Position numbers and translations under genes: made by a program. The notes beneath the pieces were generated by a model. That model ran no database searches. It was not told the origin of the DNA and worked only from the letters and a program-made list of their open reading frames with translations. Below are positions 9,430-17,403 of a stretch of DNA of 64,000 nucleotides, one piece after another; the first letter of the stretch is position 1, and each line of letters opens with the position of its first letter. Source of the stretch: Neiella litorisoli (GTDB lineage Bacteria; Pseudomonadota; Gammaproteobacteria; Enterobacterales; Neiellaceae); NCBI RefSeq assembly GCF_014773395.1, contig NZ_JACXAF010000019.1, positions 28,625-92,624 of the forward strand, written 5' to 3'.

Positions 9430-10911
9430 TTGTCCAGAGCAAACACCGTATTAAAAGGCTCGTTCGCACTTATATTGGTCGCTTTCTTCAAGCGCTCAAT
9501 TGGTCTAATTAGCACGCTCGTTCTAGCTCGAATTTTGGTACCAGAAGATTTTGGTATCGTTGCTATTGCCACAATTGTGCTGAACTTCTGCCAAGTGATG
9601 GCAGAGACAGGTGGCCGCCCCTACCTAATCCAGCATAGTAATCTAGACAAGAGCGTAATTAGTGGCGTCTGGACCATGAATATGTTGGTTCGCAACCTAT
9701 TTGCCATAGGAATCATCATCAGCGCTCCTTGGGTTGCCGATTTCTATGACGATCCAAGATTGGTCGATGTGCTGCGAGTCTGCTCGCTCTATATGGTGTT
9801 TACAGCGATTCAATGCCCAGCTGTGACGCTACTGATGAAAGAGCAAAACTACGGTCCAATTCTGAAACTCGAGATCGCTGAGAAGGTAATCGCGGTGTCG
9901 GTGACGCTAACTTCTGCTTACTTGCTGCAGTCATATTGGGCATTGATTATTGGCCAAGTTACCTCATCGTTTATTAAGTGCGTTGGCTCTTACATCATCA
10001 AACCGATGTCAGTATCGATCGATTTTTCCAAAGTTCGCGAACAGCTCAAATACACCGGCTGGGTCATTCCCAAGGAAATCTTTAGTTACCTGCGGGCACA
10101 AATGGATACCCTGCTGGTCAGCTCGTTCTTCGGCAAGGCACAACTGGGCTCTTACCACGTCATGAAATACATTTCGTTCATGCCGGCATCACAATTGATT
10201 ACACCGGCATGTGAGCCGCTGTTAGCAGAGTTCTCCAATTCGAAACACGATAAAGACAAGCTGCATTACCAGTTCAATATTAGCTTTATGGTGTTGATGT
10301 GCATTGGCCTGCCCATTACCGCATTTCTGTATTTCTTCAGCGAATTATGTGTGTTCGTTTTGCTTGGCCAACAGTGGCTGGAATATGCCGATGTGTTTGG
10401 CGCGCTATCGTTAATCATCGTCTCACATTTATTCATGACCATGAGTAACACCATTCTGTATGCGCTGGCGAAAGTGAAATATGTGTTTTACTACGAGATC
10501 ATTAGCTCAGCGGCTATGTTCCTGTGCTTGTATTTCTTGGCAACTCAATCCGTTATTCAATTTGCTTACACTCGGGCTTTGTTAGAGCTAGGCATTGTCA
10601 TTGCGTTTTTCACATTGTCATCGAGCATGCTCAAAATCAACGTCAAACAGTTACTGAAGGTAGTCATTAACCTAGCGCTCGTACTAGCGGTAACAATTAG
10701 CGCTGCGCAACTTGTTAACAGCCATATCAGCAACCTTTACTTGTCGTTCTTTGTTGTTGGTTTTGTATTTGCTGCCCTGTATCTGGTGGGCATCTATATC
10801 GCCTTTAGGGTGTCATTTCATTCAGATAAAGAAGCGCATCACCTAGAGTACTTAGTCAAGAAAACCCTAACTCAAGTCACGAGTAAATTGAGTGCGATTA
10901 AGGGGCAATAG
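9430..10911 (+). CDS. Wzx-like polysaccharide flippase
   Basis: The 493-residue protein is hydrophobic throughout, with about fourteen predicted helices. Its N-terminus ('SIGLISTLVLARILVPEDFG') is typical of MOP-superfamily oligosaccharide flippases (PST branch). The start is TTG at 9430, supported by a strong AAGGGAG seven bases upstream; there is no competing ATG. It would move the undecaprenyl-linked repeat unit to the periplasmic leaflet. It follows the Wzy/ligase-like gene by 60 bases, so this operon has both halves of a Wzx/Wzy assembly line. A second, only distantly similar Wzx is encoded at 17404-18843. The last gene of normal composition before the AT-rich tail is this one. Confidence 0.88.
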   Translation: MSRANTVLKGSFALILVAFFKRSIGLISTLVLARILVPEDFGIVAIATIVLNFCQVMAETGGRPYLIQHSNLDKSVISGVWTMNMLVRNLFAIGIIISAPWVADFYDDPRLVDVLRVCSLYMVFTAIQCPAVTLLMKEQNYGPILKLEIAEKVIAVSVTLTSAYLLQSYWALIIGQVTSSFIKCVGSYIIKPMSVSIDFSKVREQLKYTGWVIPKEIFSYLRAQMDTLLVSSFFGKAQLGSYHVMKYISFMPASQLITPACEPLLAEFSNSKHDKDKLHYQFNISFMVLMCIGLPITAFLYFFSELCVFVLLGQQWLEYADVFGALSLIIVSHLFMTMSNTILYALAKVKYVFYYEIISSAAMFLCLYFLATQSVIQFAYTRALLELGIVIAFFTLSSSMLKINVKQLLKVVINLALVLAVTISAAQLVNSHISNLYLSFFVVGFVFAALYLVGIYIAFRVSFHSDKEAHHLEYLVKKTLTQVTSKLSAIKGQ

Positions 10912-10957
10912 TCGCTGTTAAGCGAACTATTTAATTGATGACAATGTGAGAGTAGCA

Positions 10958-11923
10958 ATGACAAATAAAATTTATATTCTACCAAAATCGATCAAGTCGA
11001 ACTTATACTACAGCAAATTATTGTCATTGATTTCAGAGATAGGATTTACACCAAGTGACATTCCAAAGTTCTCGTTTACGTCGAGCAACATACCTAAAAA
11101 AAGCAAATTTTTATTTTCATGGCAAGAAGATGAAGTAATAAAGAAAACGACTTATAAATCTACTCGCCACTTCATATATTTATTATCAGTTTTTCTTCGC
11201 ATTTATCTCACCAAAAGTCAGTTGGTGTGGATAAAACACAATATTGTTCCTCATCGACTAAAAACTGCAAATGCAATACAAAGGCTTTATCACAAGGTTA
11301 TAAAATTATTACTGCAAAGCATGTCTCATCGTATCGTTTGCCACTCAGAAAATTATGCAAAACAACATGGTTTTACTTATATTCCTCACCCTCTTTACGA
11401 TATTGAACAGACAACCTCTGAAAAAACGATACCGTTTATTATTTTTGGTAAAATATTGAGGTATAAAAAAGTTGACGAAATCCTATCTTATTGGCCCACG
11501 AGTACACCAATAATGATCGTTGGAAAATTTGAAGACGAAGAATTGTTGAATAAAGTACAACAGATCGCCTCTAAACGATCCTTAAAAATAGAGATCGTTG
11601 ATAAGTTCATAGAGCAAAATGAATTGAACGCGCTGCTTTCAAAGTCTCAATGTGTGGTTTGTGGCAACGAGCAATCTAGTATGATTGCTTCCGGTGTTAT
11701 GATACATGCACTTTCAGCAGGTTGTTCATTAATTGCGAGAAGCAGTCACTACTCGAAAGAACTATTATCTAAAAGGTTGCCTGTGTATTTATTTGATAGT
11801 GTTGAAGAGCTAGAAACATTGATCGGAGACAGCCAGAAAGCGAATGGTAGCTACTTTTTTCAAAGTCTCCAAGAAAGCTATGGAGACCATGTAATAGCCG
11901 AAAAATTAAGGCATGTTTTCTAG
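10958..11923 (+). CDS. Glycosyltransferase-like protein (AT-rich)
   Basis: The chosen ATG at 10958 has a GAGAG six bases upstream; a GTG at 10946 would add four residues. The 321-residue product resembles GT-B enzymes. 'WIKHNIVPHR' in the N-half resembles the acceptor-side loop of GT4 proteins in capsule and xanthan-type loci. 'IIFGKILRYKKVDEIL' and 'TPIMIVGKFEDEE' in the C-half resemble the donor-side strands, and 'SSMIASGVMIHALSAG' stands in the E-x7-E region but lacks the usual glutamates. The call is therefore less certain than for the neighbours. The gene is conspicuously AT-rich with many AUA, AGA and AAA codons, unlike the upstream operon, and suggests recent acquisition together with the next gene. 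Confidence 0.6.
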   Translation: MTNKIYILPKSIKSNLYYSKLLSLISEIGFTPSDIPKFSFTSSNIPKKSKFLFSWQEDEVIKKTTYKSTRHFIYLLSVFLRIYLTKSQLVWIKHNIVPHRLKTANAIQRLYHKVIKLLLQSMSHRIVCHSENYAKQHGFTYIPHPLYDIEQTTSEKTIPFIIFGKILRYKKVDEILSYWPTSTPIMIVGKFEDEELLNKVQQIASKRSLKIEIVDKFIEQNELNALLSKSQCVVCGNEQSSMIASGVMIHALSAGCSLIARSSHYSKELLSKRLPVYLFDSVEELETLIGDSQKANGSYFFQSLQESYGDHVIAEKLRHVF

Positions 11924-11971
11924 CTACCAGAGAATATCAAACTAATTAAATTATGATTAATTGATGGTTCA

Positions 11972-12994
11972 ATGACGATGAAAAAATTGTATTTACATAT
12001 GGGATTCCATAAAACAGCAACGAGCTCTCTTCAGCAAACTTGCAGAAAAAGCCTTGAGCAACTGAGTGAGCAGGGGTATGAGTTCCCTATATTTAAGAGC
12101 AATTACATTGAATTAGATGAAATATGTAACCACTCAATTCCAATATACTCCATATATTGTAAATCGCCTCAACTCTATGACACCAACTTAATATATAAGT
12201 CGAGAAATATAGAAAAGCTCAATAAAGATTACAGAGATCAATTTAATAAATCACTTCAAACTAGCAAAAACATAATATTATCTGGTGAAGATATATCCAT
12301 TCTAAGCAAGTCGAGCTTAATCAAGTTGAAGGGTGATATCGAATTCCATAACTTCAAGATAATTCCTTTAGTGGTGATTAGAAGTCCTTATGAGTACCAC
12401 TGTTCAATAATCCAACAAAAAATAAAAACAGGGCATCATTTATCTATCACTAAATTTATTAGTCAGCAAGAAAAGATAAACAAAATATTAGAAGTATTCC
12501 CGGAGACAAAAATGTTTTCCTTCAAAGGAATTTGCAAACATGAACATGGTCCCGTAGGTGAATTACTAGAATCAATGGGAATAAATATTAATAAAATAAG
12601 AATAAGAAGTAGCAATGAAGGAATATCAAACACCGGAGTGAGAATTCAGAATGGATTCAACAAAAAAGTGCCTAGATTTATAGATGGGGCTCTCAATGAA
12701 AAATGGGATAAGGTCTATTTAAAAGGTGAAAGATATTTCCATAATAAGTTCCTTCTAACAGAGCAAGAGCTTGAGTCAATACAGCAAGAGCTATCCATTG
12801 AAAACGAATTTTTCAAATCTAAATTAGGCTCTAATTTTTCTGATCAAAAAATAAAAACATCAGACCCTGAGTCCTGCTTTGATGAACTGGCAAAATTTTT
12901 TCAGTCAAATCGAGAAAAAGTTGATAAAAAAACAAGTTTCAGCTCGCTCTCAATAAAATTAAAACGCTATAAAAACAGGTTTTTCAAATTTTAA
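11972..12994 (+). CDS. Sulfotransferase-like protein (AT-rich)
   Basis: The 340-residue protein starts with 'LYLHMGFHKTATSSLQQ' (6-22). This is the 5'-phosphosulfate-binding loop of PAPS-dependent sulfotransferases, with the catalytic-type Lys14. 'PLVVIRSPYEYHCS' (132-145) matches the 3'-phosphate-binding motif (R137, S139 and S145). Spacing between the motifs is normal for carbohydrate sulfotransferases. It would transfer sulfate from PAPS to a sugar hydroxyl. The ATG at 11972 is followed by another at 11978, and no clear ribosome site decides between them. Composition is strikingly AT-rich: bases 12181-12240 hold 17 G+C of 60. It is the last gene of the plus-strand operon and faces the pyruvyl transferase gene tail to tail across 40 bases. 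Confidence 0.75.
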   Translation: MTMKKLYLHMGFHKTATSSLQQTCRKSLEQLSEQGYEFPIFKSNYIELDEICNHSIPIYSIYCKSPQLYDTNLIYKSRNIEKLNKDYRDQFNKSLQTSKNIILSGEDISILSKSSLIKLKGDIEFHNFKIIPLVVIRSPYEYHCSIIQQKIKTGHHLSITKFISQQEKINKILEVFPETKMFSFKGICKHEHGPVGELLESMGININKIRIRSSNEGISNTGVRIQNGFNKKVPRFIDGALNEKWDKVYLKGERYFHNKFLLTEQELESIQQELSIENEFFKSKLGSNFSDQKIKTSDPESCFDELAKFFQSNREKVDKKTSFSSLSIKLKRYKNRFFKF

Positions 12995-13034
12995 TGACTA
13001 ACAATAGATAAATTTTATCATCCATAAGATGAAT

Positions 13035-14234
13035 CTACGATTCGCTTCCCATTGCATCAATCATTGTATTTATATTGTCATAGACCTTAGTTTTCTGATC
13101 TTGTAGCAACCTATTCGCGACTTCGGCATCCCAATTATCATTGATTTTATGAATAGCCAACCAATCGTTATCATAATCGTGGCAGTCAGTAACGCCTAGG
13201 GGCTCAGTCCACGTCTTGGCATACCTTGCCATTTTGTGAACTCTTTTATTCAATGGAATGAACTTGCAACCAAAACTTTGGGCTGTAATAAATCCATGAA
13301 GGCTTGTACCCAAATAAACTTCAGAACATGCGATGGTATACATGATGTCAAATAGATTTTGAGGAGCGGCGTAAAGAAAGTCGCCAGCGAGTTCACATAT
13401 CTTTTTTAACACCTTGTGATCATCATGACCGAGCGCCAAACCTATGGGGCAACATACAACTTTGCTATTCTGCCGCTCGGCAATTGAGCGCACCTCGCCA
13501 ACAAATTGATTTAAATTTTGCGGTTCAAACTTAGCGCCTAATTGAAGAACCACATATTTATCGGGTAGATTTTTAAAATCCTCTGAAATCAGATCCTCTA
13601 GCTCACTTAATGGATAGACATCAGACATGATTAACGCCGAATCAGGCACAGTTTGAACATCAGGCCTAATTTCACATAAGCTTTCTGCAGTCGCGTAATC
13701 TCGCAAGGATACCCATTCGGCTTTTTGAAGGTTGTTTTTTACAGAGGCGTATTCTGACTCATTCTTGGAAATTCTCTTGAGTCCTATACCACCAACGGAG
13801 TTGTAGAATGTCTTAGAGTTAGGTAAATCAACACAAAAAGCAGATACTTGTCTCGTGCGGGAAATTATACGTTTACTAAAACCTATTCTTTCATCGAATT
13901 TTTTTACGAATTTATACTTATAAAACAAGTAGCTAAAAACAGGGTTAATGTAACTATAAAGGAGCCCCCAAGTGGGAAATAAGACTTCCCCACCGCCAAC
14001 AACCACACAACCACCTGTTTTTACAATATTTTTCTCTAAACTTCTATAACTTATAGTTGGCAGGGCGCCGAAGTTAGATAGGTCGCTTTCGACTAGTCCA
14101 CAGTTTACAAATTTCAATTTCGAATTAGCTTTCACAAGGACTTCTTTAAATATCATTGGAAACAGCAGGTCTCCATAATTTAACCGGTCGCTAGCACTCA
14201 AAAAATATACATAACCTGATGGTGCTTTATTCAT
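13035..14234 (-). CDS. Polysaccharide pyruvyl transferase family protein
   Basis: The ATG at 14234 is preferred over an in-frame TTG two codons upstream. The 399-residue protein has the family's landmarks. 'NYGDLLFPMIF' near the N-terminus and 'GGCVVVGGGEVLFP' in the first lobe are followed by 'SLRDYAT' and 'PDSALIM' in the middle. 'VYLGTSLHGFITAQSFG' in the second lobe carries the conserved Ser-Leu-His-Gly. CsaB-like enzymes add a pyruvate ketal from phosphoenolpyruvate to a sugar, giving the polymer a negative charge. Like the two genes facing it, this one is AT-rich, while the next gene upstream in its operon is not, so the composition break spans the strand switch. It is the last gene of the minus-strand operon that begins near 23.6 kb. 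Confidence 0.85.
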   Translation of the reverse strand: MNKAPSGYVYFLSASDRLNYGDLLFPMIFKEVLVKANSKLKFVNCGLVESDLSNFGALPTISYRSLEKNIVKTGGCVVVGGGEVLFPTWGLLYSYINPVFSYLFYKYKFVKKFDERIGFSKRIISRTRQVSAFCVDLPNSKTFYNSVGGIGLKRISKNESEYASVKNNLQKAEWVSLRDYATAESLCEIRPDVQTVPDSALIMSDVYPLSELEDLISEDFKNLPDKYVVLQLGAKFEPQNLNQFVGEVRSIAERQNSKVVCCPIGLALGHDDHKVLKKICELAGDFLYAAPQNLFDIMYTIACSEVYLGTSLHGFITAQSFGCKFIPLNKRVHKMARYAKTWTEPLGVTDCHDYDNDWLAIHKINDNWDAEVANRLLQDQKTKVYDNINTMIDAMGSES

Positions 14235-14286
14235 CTTCAAACCGTTCTACAATAGAAATATCATCAAATTATGAGCATCACACTTA

Positions 14287-15186
14287 CTAGTCGCTTAGGA
14301 TGTTATGTAGTTCAGGGCAATATGCCATAAATTGCTTTAGCTCTTGAGTAGATAAATCACTCACTTTATGACCACCAAAGCTTTTCTTAGCAAAGTGTAT
14401 TTGAGTCGAAAACTTTTCTGCTTCGGCCATGGAAGCCACATTTCCGCCAATTAAATCAATATGGAAAGCAAAATAGCCATCTTCTCCGCCTGGCCATTGC
14501 TGTGGTGGAAATCGCTGGAGGCAATCCATTGTTTTCGCTTTACTACGCAAACTGAGCCCACCATTCCCACCGTCAGCAATCATGCCAATTGGTCTGCTCC
14601 GCTTCCATTTAGAACCGATATAATCGAAGTGAGTGAAATGATCGATTGAGTAGTCGGAGTTACTACAGAGCAACGCATCCGTTTGAAATACCAGAACCTT
14701 ATCCTCTCCTATCACCTTGTCCCAAAAGGCGCTAGACAAGAATAATGCGTTGTAAGCTGGCGCAAATAGAGCTGCAGCATTCAATTGGCAAACGACCAAC
14801 TGGCCGCTCGATATAGCATCGGCGAATCGAGAATGAACAAATTCAGCATTTTCGGAGCCGTGAAATAACTGCACCGGAATCCTCAATTTATCGATCACTT
14901 GGCCAACTACGAATACCAATGATTCTAAGCAACGCGTTTCAACTATCAGACCCACCAAGGGTTGTGATTCGTGCTCGTTAACGATAATACGTTCCAATCC
15001 CATCGAATCGACCAAAGCCATGTCCGGCTTATCTTTAAAAGGCTTTAAGCTGCCGTAAAATTGTGTCAGGTGAGAATGCTCAATGTCATGCTTTGAAATG
15101 CCTTGACTGGCGAGTCGCTGACGCAGTTGCTGGGCAGAACTATTCTTCATTCGTTCTGTCCACTTAAGTTTTCCAAATATATTCAT
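14287..15186 (-). CDS. DUF5672 family protein (putative glycosyltransferase)
   Basis: Translation from ATG at 15186 gives 299 residues; a longer reading would run back into the sulfotransferase gene. The central part shows the DUF5672 pattern. 'VLVFQTDALLC' precedes 'FDYIGSKW', then a glycine-rich 'DGGNGGLSLRSK' and a 'GGEDGYFAF' acidic motif. The Gln-Thr-Asp and Glu-Asp motifs at the expected spacing resemble a GT-A donor site and base, so a glycosyltransferase role is likely but not proven. No signal peptide or membrane helix is seen. It starts 10 bases after the sulfotransferase stop, so the two are co-translated. Confidence 0.75.
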   Translation of the reverse strand: MNIFGKLKWTERMKNSSAQQLRQRLASQGISKHDIEHSHLTQFYGSLKPFKDKPDMALVDSMGLERIIVNEHESQPLVGLIVETRCLESLVFVVGQVIDKLRIPVQLFHGSENAEFVHSRFADAISSGQLVVCQLNAAALFAPAYNALFLSSAFWDKVIGEDKVLVFQTDALLCSNSDYSIDHFTHFDYIGSKWKRSRPIGMIADGGNGGLSLRSKAKTMDCLQRFPPQQWPGGEDGYFAFHIDLIGGNVASMAEAEKFSTQIHFAKKSFGGHKVSDLSTQELKQFMAYCPELHNILSD

Positions 15187-15196
15187 CACTGAAGTC

Positions 15197-16111
15197 TCAA
15201 TAGTGTTTCCACGGTACTTTGCGACCCAATATCTCTTCGAGCAACATAACGTCTTCCTTGAAGTGGTGGCTAATATTGGCCGCAACACTCTCAGCCAGTT
15301 TAGGTACCGCTTGTCTATTCATTCGATCAAGGGCATTCAGCCCCGGCTCTACCAACCAACCCACCGGACGCCGTTTGAGGGCCTTTCTGAACGGAGTTTT
15401 GCCATGGAGCCAACGATCAAATGAATGATGCCGTGGCCAATAAGGTACTTTACCGCGTGAACTAGTATTGGCTTCAAAGCGATCATCAACATCCAAAAAT
15501 CGGCATATATCTGAAATTATTTTATGCTGGTCAGCTAGATAGTCATCGTATAGAACAAACATCATCTGCTCGCGCTCAAAATGCTGCAGATAAGTAGATA
15601 ACTGCGCTCCGTACATTCCGACATTAGCGTAATGCCAATCCCATCCCCAGCCCTTAGCCATCCTTTCTGGTTCTGCGGCAAGAGCTTCCTCTAGCGAAAG
15701 CGGTTCTAAGTCGTACTGTTTATTCATGCAGTAATGGGAATACAGTCGACTGACTGGTTCACGGAGTACAGCAACTAACTTTGCATTTGGTACGCGCTTC
15801 GCTATGCGTTTTGCAGCTTCTGGATAGTACAAATGCCTGACCGACGCATCGCCAATTACCTTATCATTCTGACAATGAACAAATTGTTGCTGATAGTCGT
15901 CAAATGACGTAATGCAGTGATCGTATATTTGCGCAAACATGCGCTCTGAACTGACTGGTCCAGGCTCGGGTAATGAGGCCCCTTCGAGCGCATAGAAATT
16001 TGGTTCTTTATAACGAGAGAAAGCTATATCTGGATGCTGCCCCAAATAGCTCTGCAGCGATGTGGTCCCGCATTTAGCAGCTCCAATAATAAAAAAGTCA
16101 GCAATTCGCAT
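15197..16111 (-). CDS. PAPS-dependent sulfotransferase
   Basis: The 304-residue protein opens with 'FFIIGAAKCGTTSLQSYL' (6-23), the canonical 5'-phosphosulfate loop of heparan-sulfate-type sulfotransferases. 'AKLVAVLREPVSRLYSHY' (110-127) has Arg117 and Ser121 that bind the 3'-phosphate. 'VIGDASVRHLYYP' lies between them. It should sulfate a sugar of the polysaccharide. The ATG at 16111 has an AAGGGAGGG about ten bases upstream. It lies in the minus-strand operon between a GT4 gene and the DUF5672 gene. It is clearly different in sequence and base composition from the sulfotransferase at 11972-12994, so the locus holds two independent sulfation functions. Confidence 0.9.
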   Translation of the reverse strand: MRIADFFIIGAAKCGTTSLQSYLGQHPDIAFSRYKEPNFYALEGASLPEPGPVSSERMFAQIYDHCITSFDDYQQQFVHCQNDKVIGDASVRHLYYPEAAKRIAKRVPNAKLVAVLREPVSRLYSHYCMNKQYDLEPLSLEEALAAEPERMAKGWGWDWHYANVGMYGAQLSTYLQHFEREQMMFVLYDDYLADQHKIISDICRFLDVDDRFEANTSSRGKVPYWPRHHSFDRWLHGKTPFRKALKRRPVGWLVEPGLNALDRMNRQAVPKLAESVAANISHHFKEDVMLLEEILGRKVPWKHY

Positions 16112-16148
16112 CTATGAATAACCCTCCCTTAATACTCAAAATAGAGCC

Positions 16149-17363
16149 CTACGGCTGCGGTATTTTGAGCAGTGCTTGCAGTTTTCTTATTGAGAGATCG
16201 CGTTGCTTTTCAATGTAAAGCAGGTTGAGATCTCCTAACCTTTGTTGTTCACTTGAATCACTCAAGATACGAACACATTCCGTTGCAAACAAATCAGATT
16301 CCAAATCAGATATAACCAAACCAAACTCACAGCCATCTTCTAAGCCATGTGCGCCACAGGCGGTAGTAACTAAAGGTTTGCCATGCGTCATGGCCTCAAC
16401 ACTTTTGATTTTCAGTCCACTGCCACTTAAACACGGATTAACAATTAGATTACACCCGTCGTAGAAATCTCCTAAATCCTCGACTCGCCCAACACAGTAG
16501 ATTGCAGAATCTTCTTGATTCACGAATTCGTCATACTTTGCGCCAGCAATAACGAGAGTAGCCTCGGGTATTTGCTTTTTGATGCCGTCCCAATGGTTTT
16601 CTACAAAGAACAAAATTCCATCGCGATTGTGTTTGTTGTTGGATCCCAAAAAGCCCACAGTAAATTTACTGGGGTCTCCCACGTACGACTTCCTTGCCGG
16701 CGGCTGTACGATACTTAGAGTTTCAACTTGCGTCTGTTCTCCTCGCAGTAAACCGCGAAAGTAGTTTCCTTCATGATGTTGTATGGCCAACACAATATCA
16801 GCTCGCGACAAAAGTCCTTTCTCTTGCTTCTTGGTCAAAGACAACCAAAAACCATCACCGCCTGATTCGCGAATTTGCTGATTTCTATCAGTGAACTTAT
16901 CGTGGGTATCAATAATAGTTACCACTGAATCATCAATAGCTTTGATTAACTTCGCTAAAAACGCATAGTTTATAACAATAAAATCTGGCTTAATTTTATT
17001 CACTATACATTTAAAATCATCGATTGCTTGGCTAGAAATGAATGAGTCTTTGAAAATAAAATCTTCAAATCGGGCTGGTAAAGCTATATTTTTCTGGCGA
17101 CAAGTTTTTTTAAAACGAGTCAACAACCGTTGGATGAGTGCTGGCTTATATGGTTTTCCATCGTTCATTTGAATGAATTGATGGCCATAAGTTGCAGCCA
17201 TACTGTAGCCATCACTCCTTACCGCAATGCCTTTGATTGGACAAAGAACAAATGTCACGGAAATGCCCAGCCCGCTTAGCATCTCATGAATATGTCGAAC
17301 GCGGGCAGAGTTACCGGAATGTGTAGGAATGCTTGCAACTGGACTAACAATGATGCATTTCAT
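16149..17363 (-). CDS. GT4 glycosyltransferase
   Basis: The 404-residue protein begins 'MKCIIVSPVASIPTHSGNSARV', the loop that contacts the acceptor in GT-B enzymes. 'DFIVINYAFL' and 'VTIIDTHDKF' mark the end of the N-lobe. In the C-lobe 'VGFLGSNNKHNRDGI' starts the donor domain. 'LIVNPCLSGSGLKIKSVEAMTHG' carries the glycine-rich turn and the conserved Glu of the GSG-K-K-E subgroup, a variant of the GT4 E-x7-E signature that ends in the same EAM segment. It sits 40 bases downstream of the second Wzx gene and 37 bases upstream of the sulfotransferase gene. The donor is unknown. Confidence 0.85.
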   Translation of the reverse strand: MKCIIVSPVASIPTHSGNSARVRHIHEMLSGLGISVTFVLCPIKGIAVRSDGYSMAATYGHQFIQMNDGKPYKPALIQRLLTRFKKTCRQKNIALPARFEDFIFKDSFISSQAIDDFKCIVNKIKPDFIVINYAFLAKLIKAIDDSVVTIIDTHDKFTDRNQQIRESGGDGFWLSLTKKQEKGLLSRADIVLAIQHHEGNYFRGLLRGEQTQVETLSIVQPPARKSYVGDPSKFTVGFLGSNNKHNRDGILFFVENHWDGIKKQIPEATLVIAGAKYDEFVNQEDSAIYCVGRVEDLGDFYDGCNLIVNPCLSGSGLKIKSVEAMTHGKPLVTTACGAHGLEDGCEFGLVISDLESDLFATECVRILSDSSEQQRLGDLNLLYIEKQRDLSIRKLQALLKIPQP

Positions 17364-17403
17364 GTGAGAACCTAATTGATATTAGCATTGAATCGCCATT
17401 GCT

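Noticed and set aside
12995..13034. Weak hairpin TCATC-cataa-GATGA between the convergent operons
   Set aside because: The stem is only five A/T-rich pairs with no proper T-run, too weak to call a terminator.
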